From assembly GCA_015501075.1 (NCBI GenBank), contig JADNYJ010000012.1, positions 62,001 through 126,000 of the forward strand: a stretch of 64,000 bases of DNA, written 5' to 3'. Both the position numbers and the translations under genes were made by a program. Positions 61,901-64,000 of this stretch are shown one piece after another; the stretch's first letter is position 1; each line of letters begins with the position of its first letter. The notes beneath the pieces were generated by a model. It was given only the letters and a program-made list of their open reading frames with translations, was not told where the DNA came from and ran no database searches. This DNA comes from Gymnopilus junonius (taxonomy: Eukaryota; Basidiomycota; Agaricomycetes; Agaricales; Galerinaceae).

Positions 61901-63384
61901 AAGAAGGGTGAGAAGAAGAGGAAGTCATGCTCTTCACTGCGGCTGGTGTTGGCGGTTTCCTCTCGTCCTTTGTAGAGGACGAACCTCTTTCTGAGACTGT
62001 GGCATCTTTGCTGCTATTTTTCGAACTCGCCCCTTGCTCAGCGGCCTTCCGTTTGGAATTTTTACTCTTCCCCGCACTCGGACTGTCTGAGGCTCTTGGG
62101 CGCCGGAAGGTTTAGGATGTTCGGTGAGTGTCGACTGGGTCGATCCAGACCCAGACCCTGATCCCGATCCCGACGCATATGTAGAAAGTGTGGGAGATGT
62201 CGCTGGTGTCAGCACGTCAGGGTTGATGAGCAGCACGCTGGAACTCAGGCTCGCGCTAGCGGTTGCACCAGTTGTTGTCGTGTCCGCTGTGCTAGCAGAA
62301 GGACTACGCGAAAAGGCGAGGCCGGTCAGATTGTCTGGTCTATTCTTGCCTTTGGCTCTGCTCCTCCGAACGGGATTATCATTGAAGGGCTCGTCCTCCA
62401 TATGCGGAGCCTGGTCTTCAGCCAGGGGCAGGAGAGACGATGACGTTGAATCCGCCATGGAGAGGGAAGAATGCGGCCTTCCGGACCGTCATCAGAGTGA
62501 CTCAAAGATGCGGAGTCCAAAGACGAGGGTGGACGATCGTCTGCAAAACTGTTGTGCGCATCAGGTACGGTCTGAGACGGATGACTATGATTTTCCAGAG
62601 AACCAGAAGCAGAGGACGGGCCGTCGCCCATACGGTTGTGTTTCTGTGAAACCTCGGACGGACCGCGTGAATAGGTGTTGTGCATGGAGAGTGCAGCAGC
62701 CGACTGTGCCGCCATGCTGGCGTTCGCTGGCGTGTCGGTAGTGGTTGTGGTAGCAGCGGATTTTTCCCGTCGGACCCGCTTGCCCTTGGTGGTAGCGCGG
62801 GAGGGGGAATCTGGGAAAAAAGAGGTAGAGGCAAAAGACAGGGAGGACGAAGGATTGTTGGAATCGGATTCGGAGAGGGGGTCCTCAATATTATTGTGAG
62901 ACGGGGATGTGTCCTTTTCGGTGTGGGCAGACACAGCAGGGGTAAGCGCCTTGTATTTCTTGCCGCCGCCCTTGAGGAGCTCTTTGAGCGGGTCCTTGCC
63001 GCGCCTCCTGCGATCTTTGGAGCGAGAGCTCTTGCCCTCCTTCTCCTTTGACCCTAAAGCCAAAAGTGAGTCGCTCTCAGACGCGGTCGACCCGGCGGGT
63101 AGGAGCGAACCTGAACCTGAAGCAGCAGCATTCAACTCATCGCGGGAGGCCTCGCCCGCTGTCTTCCTCTTCTTGTCTGTATGATATGGGGCAGCTGGAT
63201 CATCGGCAGAGGCGGGGGATGCGAAGGGGAGGTAGGGGAGCGTGGGGCGGGTGCGGTAGACGATGGCGGAGCCTGCGAGGAAAATGGCGGCGATGGTGGC
63301 GACGACGATGAGACTGTTTGGGCTGTCTTGGGCACCGTGGTGAATGTCGCCCAGGGGAAGGGCGGAGTTGTCGCGGTCCTGCAT
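58974..63384 (-). CDS. Large membrane-anchored coiled-coil, Q/S-rich protein, function unknown
   Basis: One long minus-strand gene pieced together from consecutive blocks. ATG at 63384 (MQDRDNSALPLGDIHHGAQD); a single membrane segment (LIVVATIAAIFLAGSAIVY) at about residues 24-42; basic patch DRRRRGKDPLKELLKGGGKK; long Ser/Thr/Ala-rich disordered region to about 61550; a coiled-coil motif (LASLRGALEAARLREEK, MERVGKEMEALRWENVNWRR) near 61280-61400, resuming after a ~320-nt intron with LQTHIRHLMHQVQTYAFLL; a Gln/Pro-rich region (60850-60000); a conserved-looking island VADAIFKRPASLGVRSSLKR near 59560; and an acidic tail ending SSPQEAQ at 58974. Frame changes near 62473, 62107, 61342, 59607 and 59474 are each removed by adding one base in a short run. 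It could be two genes; I do not recognise the family. Confidence 0.55.
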
Positions 63385-63513
63385 GAATCTGTGGCCAGAC
63401 AGAGATGAAGAGCAGGGCGGAAAGAAAAGACAAGAATCCACTCAAACTTCGTACTCCGCTAGTCCAAATAAGGAAAGCCATCGTGCCTGACTTTCGGTTC
63501 TCTGATCTCTCCC

Positions 63514-64000
63514 ATGAGCAAGCTCGCCCTCTTTCTGTGCGGCGACCTCGCTGGGCCTGCCCTCGAGCGCAATGGCAGCTATCTCGACATCTACACGGCC
63601 TATCTGCACAACTCCTGCCCCACCACCCACCCACCATCGTCCCCTTCGATGTGAGGGAGCAGCACTACCCGCATCAGGAGGACACTTACCATGCCATCAT
63701 CCTCACCGGTTCCGGTACAAAGTCATCTGCTTCCCGCTTGCTCTATTCATATATCTCACACACCCACAGCTGCTAATGCGTACGACAATATTGACTGGAT
63801 CAACAACCTTGTCGCCTATGTCGCCCGCATCGCCAGCTCCAAACCGCACATCAAACTCATCGGTGCGTCCTCTCCATGCTCTCACTTTCATTTGCCGTCG
63901 TGACACATCCGCAGGCATCTGTTTCGGGCACCAGATCATTGCTCGTGCTTTGGGCGGAGAATGTGTCCCAAATAACGGCAGATGGGAGGTCGGCCCTACC
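63514..64000 (+). CDS. Class I glutamine amidotransferase-like protein (3' end beyond the window)
   Basis: GATase1-fold protein of the GMP-synthase-like/YLR126C group, probably a cytosolic gamma-glutamyl hydrolase or amidotransferase. ATG at 63514 (MSKLALFLCGDLAGPALERN). Then YLDIYTAYLHNSC; IVPFDVREQHYPHQEDTYHA near 63640-63690; IILTGSG; after an intron (63718-63771), AYDNIDWINNLVAYVARIAS; after a second intron (about 63863-63914), the nucleophile elbow LIGICFGHQIIARALGGE with the catalytic Cys. The right edge cuts the gene before the catalytic His. Between HNSC and TIVPFDV the frame moves by one base near 63620-63632, within a CCCACC repeat, probably a base-calling loss. It is divergent from the coiled-coil gene, 129 bp away. 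Confidence 0.85.

Noticed and set aside
59496..63408. Long plus-strand ORFs opposite the coiled-coil gene
   Set aside because: They are shadows of low-complexity Ser/Gln/Pro codons on the minus strand, with no domain or start context of their own.

Overview
This window is nuclear DNA of a filamentous basidiomycete, most likely a wood- or litter-associated agaricomycete. Nearly every gene carries several short (about 50-60 nt) GT-AG introns. The gene content is fungal: an Mtr4 helicase, a Tem1/Spg1 GTPase, a P5A ATPase, a cellobiose dehydrogenase (cytochrome plus GMC flavodomain), GH18, GH16 and GH95 enzymes, a fungal family-2 glycosyltransferase and a fungal F-box-like protein. I saw no provirus, transposase, CRISPR array, rRNA or bacterial-style operon.

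Layout. 1-5873 (-): mtr4 (3' end off the window) and a secreted GH18 chitinase with a CBM5/12. 8687-9592 (-): Spg1/Tem1 GTPase. 10980-14426 (+): cellobiose dehydrogenase. 15293-19895 (-): Spf1-type P5A ATPase. 20291-21869 (-): aldo-keto reductase 1. 23559-25913 (-): membrane-anchored GH16, divergent from a GT2 glycosyltransferase at 26293-31601 (+). 32371-33916 (+): aldo-keto reductase 2. 34965-36153 (-): alpha/beta hydrolase 1, divergent from eIF3 subunit L at 36661-39078 (+). 39255-39338 (-): intron-containing tRNA-Gly(GCC). 39555-41273 (-): class V aminotransferase. 43350-46940 (+): secreted GH95. 47122-48569 (+): GNAT plus MSS4 fusion. 48776-49743 (-): Qc-SNARE. 50920-52105 (-): alpha/beta hydrolase 2. 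52222-52609 (+): candidate small secreted Cys-rich protein. 54026-55305 (-): F-box-like protein. 55561-56574 (+): CUE1-like protein. 57079-58418 (+): lactonase-type beta-propeller. 58974-63384 (-): large coiled-coil, Q/S-rich protein of unknown function, divergent from a class I glutamine amidotransferase at 63514 that runs off the right edge.

How the genes fit together. Housekeeping genes (RNA surveillance, septation signalling, ER quality control, translation, vesicle fusion) are interspersed with carbohydrate-active and cell-wall genes: GH18, CDH, GH16, GT2 and GH95. The GH16 and GT2 genes share a divergent promoter with a perfect TGACGTCA site. Two families are duplicated within the window: the aldo-keto reductases (inverted, about 11 kb apart) and the alpha/beta hydrolases (same strand, about 15 kb apart). 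I see no convincing biosynthetic cluster.

Main caveats. From about 35 kb rightwards, several otherwise well-conserved genes (eIF3L, both hydrolases, GNAT-MSS4, the lactonase, the coiled-coil gene, the amidotransferase) change frame at short homopolymers as if one base were missing. This looks more like systematic base-calling or assembly error than pseudogenisation, and it limits the accuracy of C-termini there. Exon boundaries were read by eye from splice signals and family resemblance; gene spans include introns.
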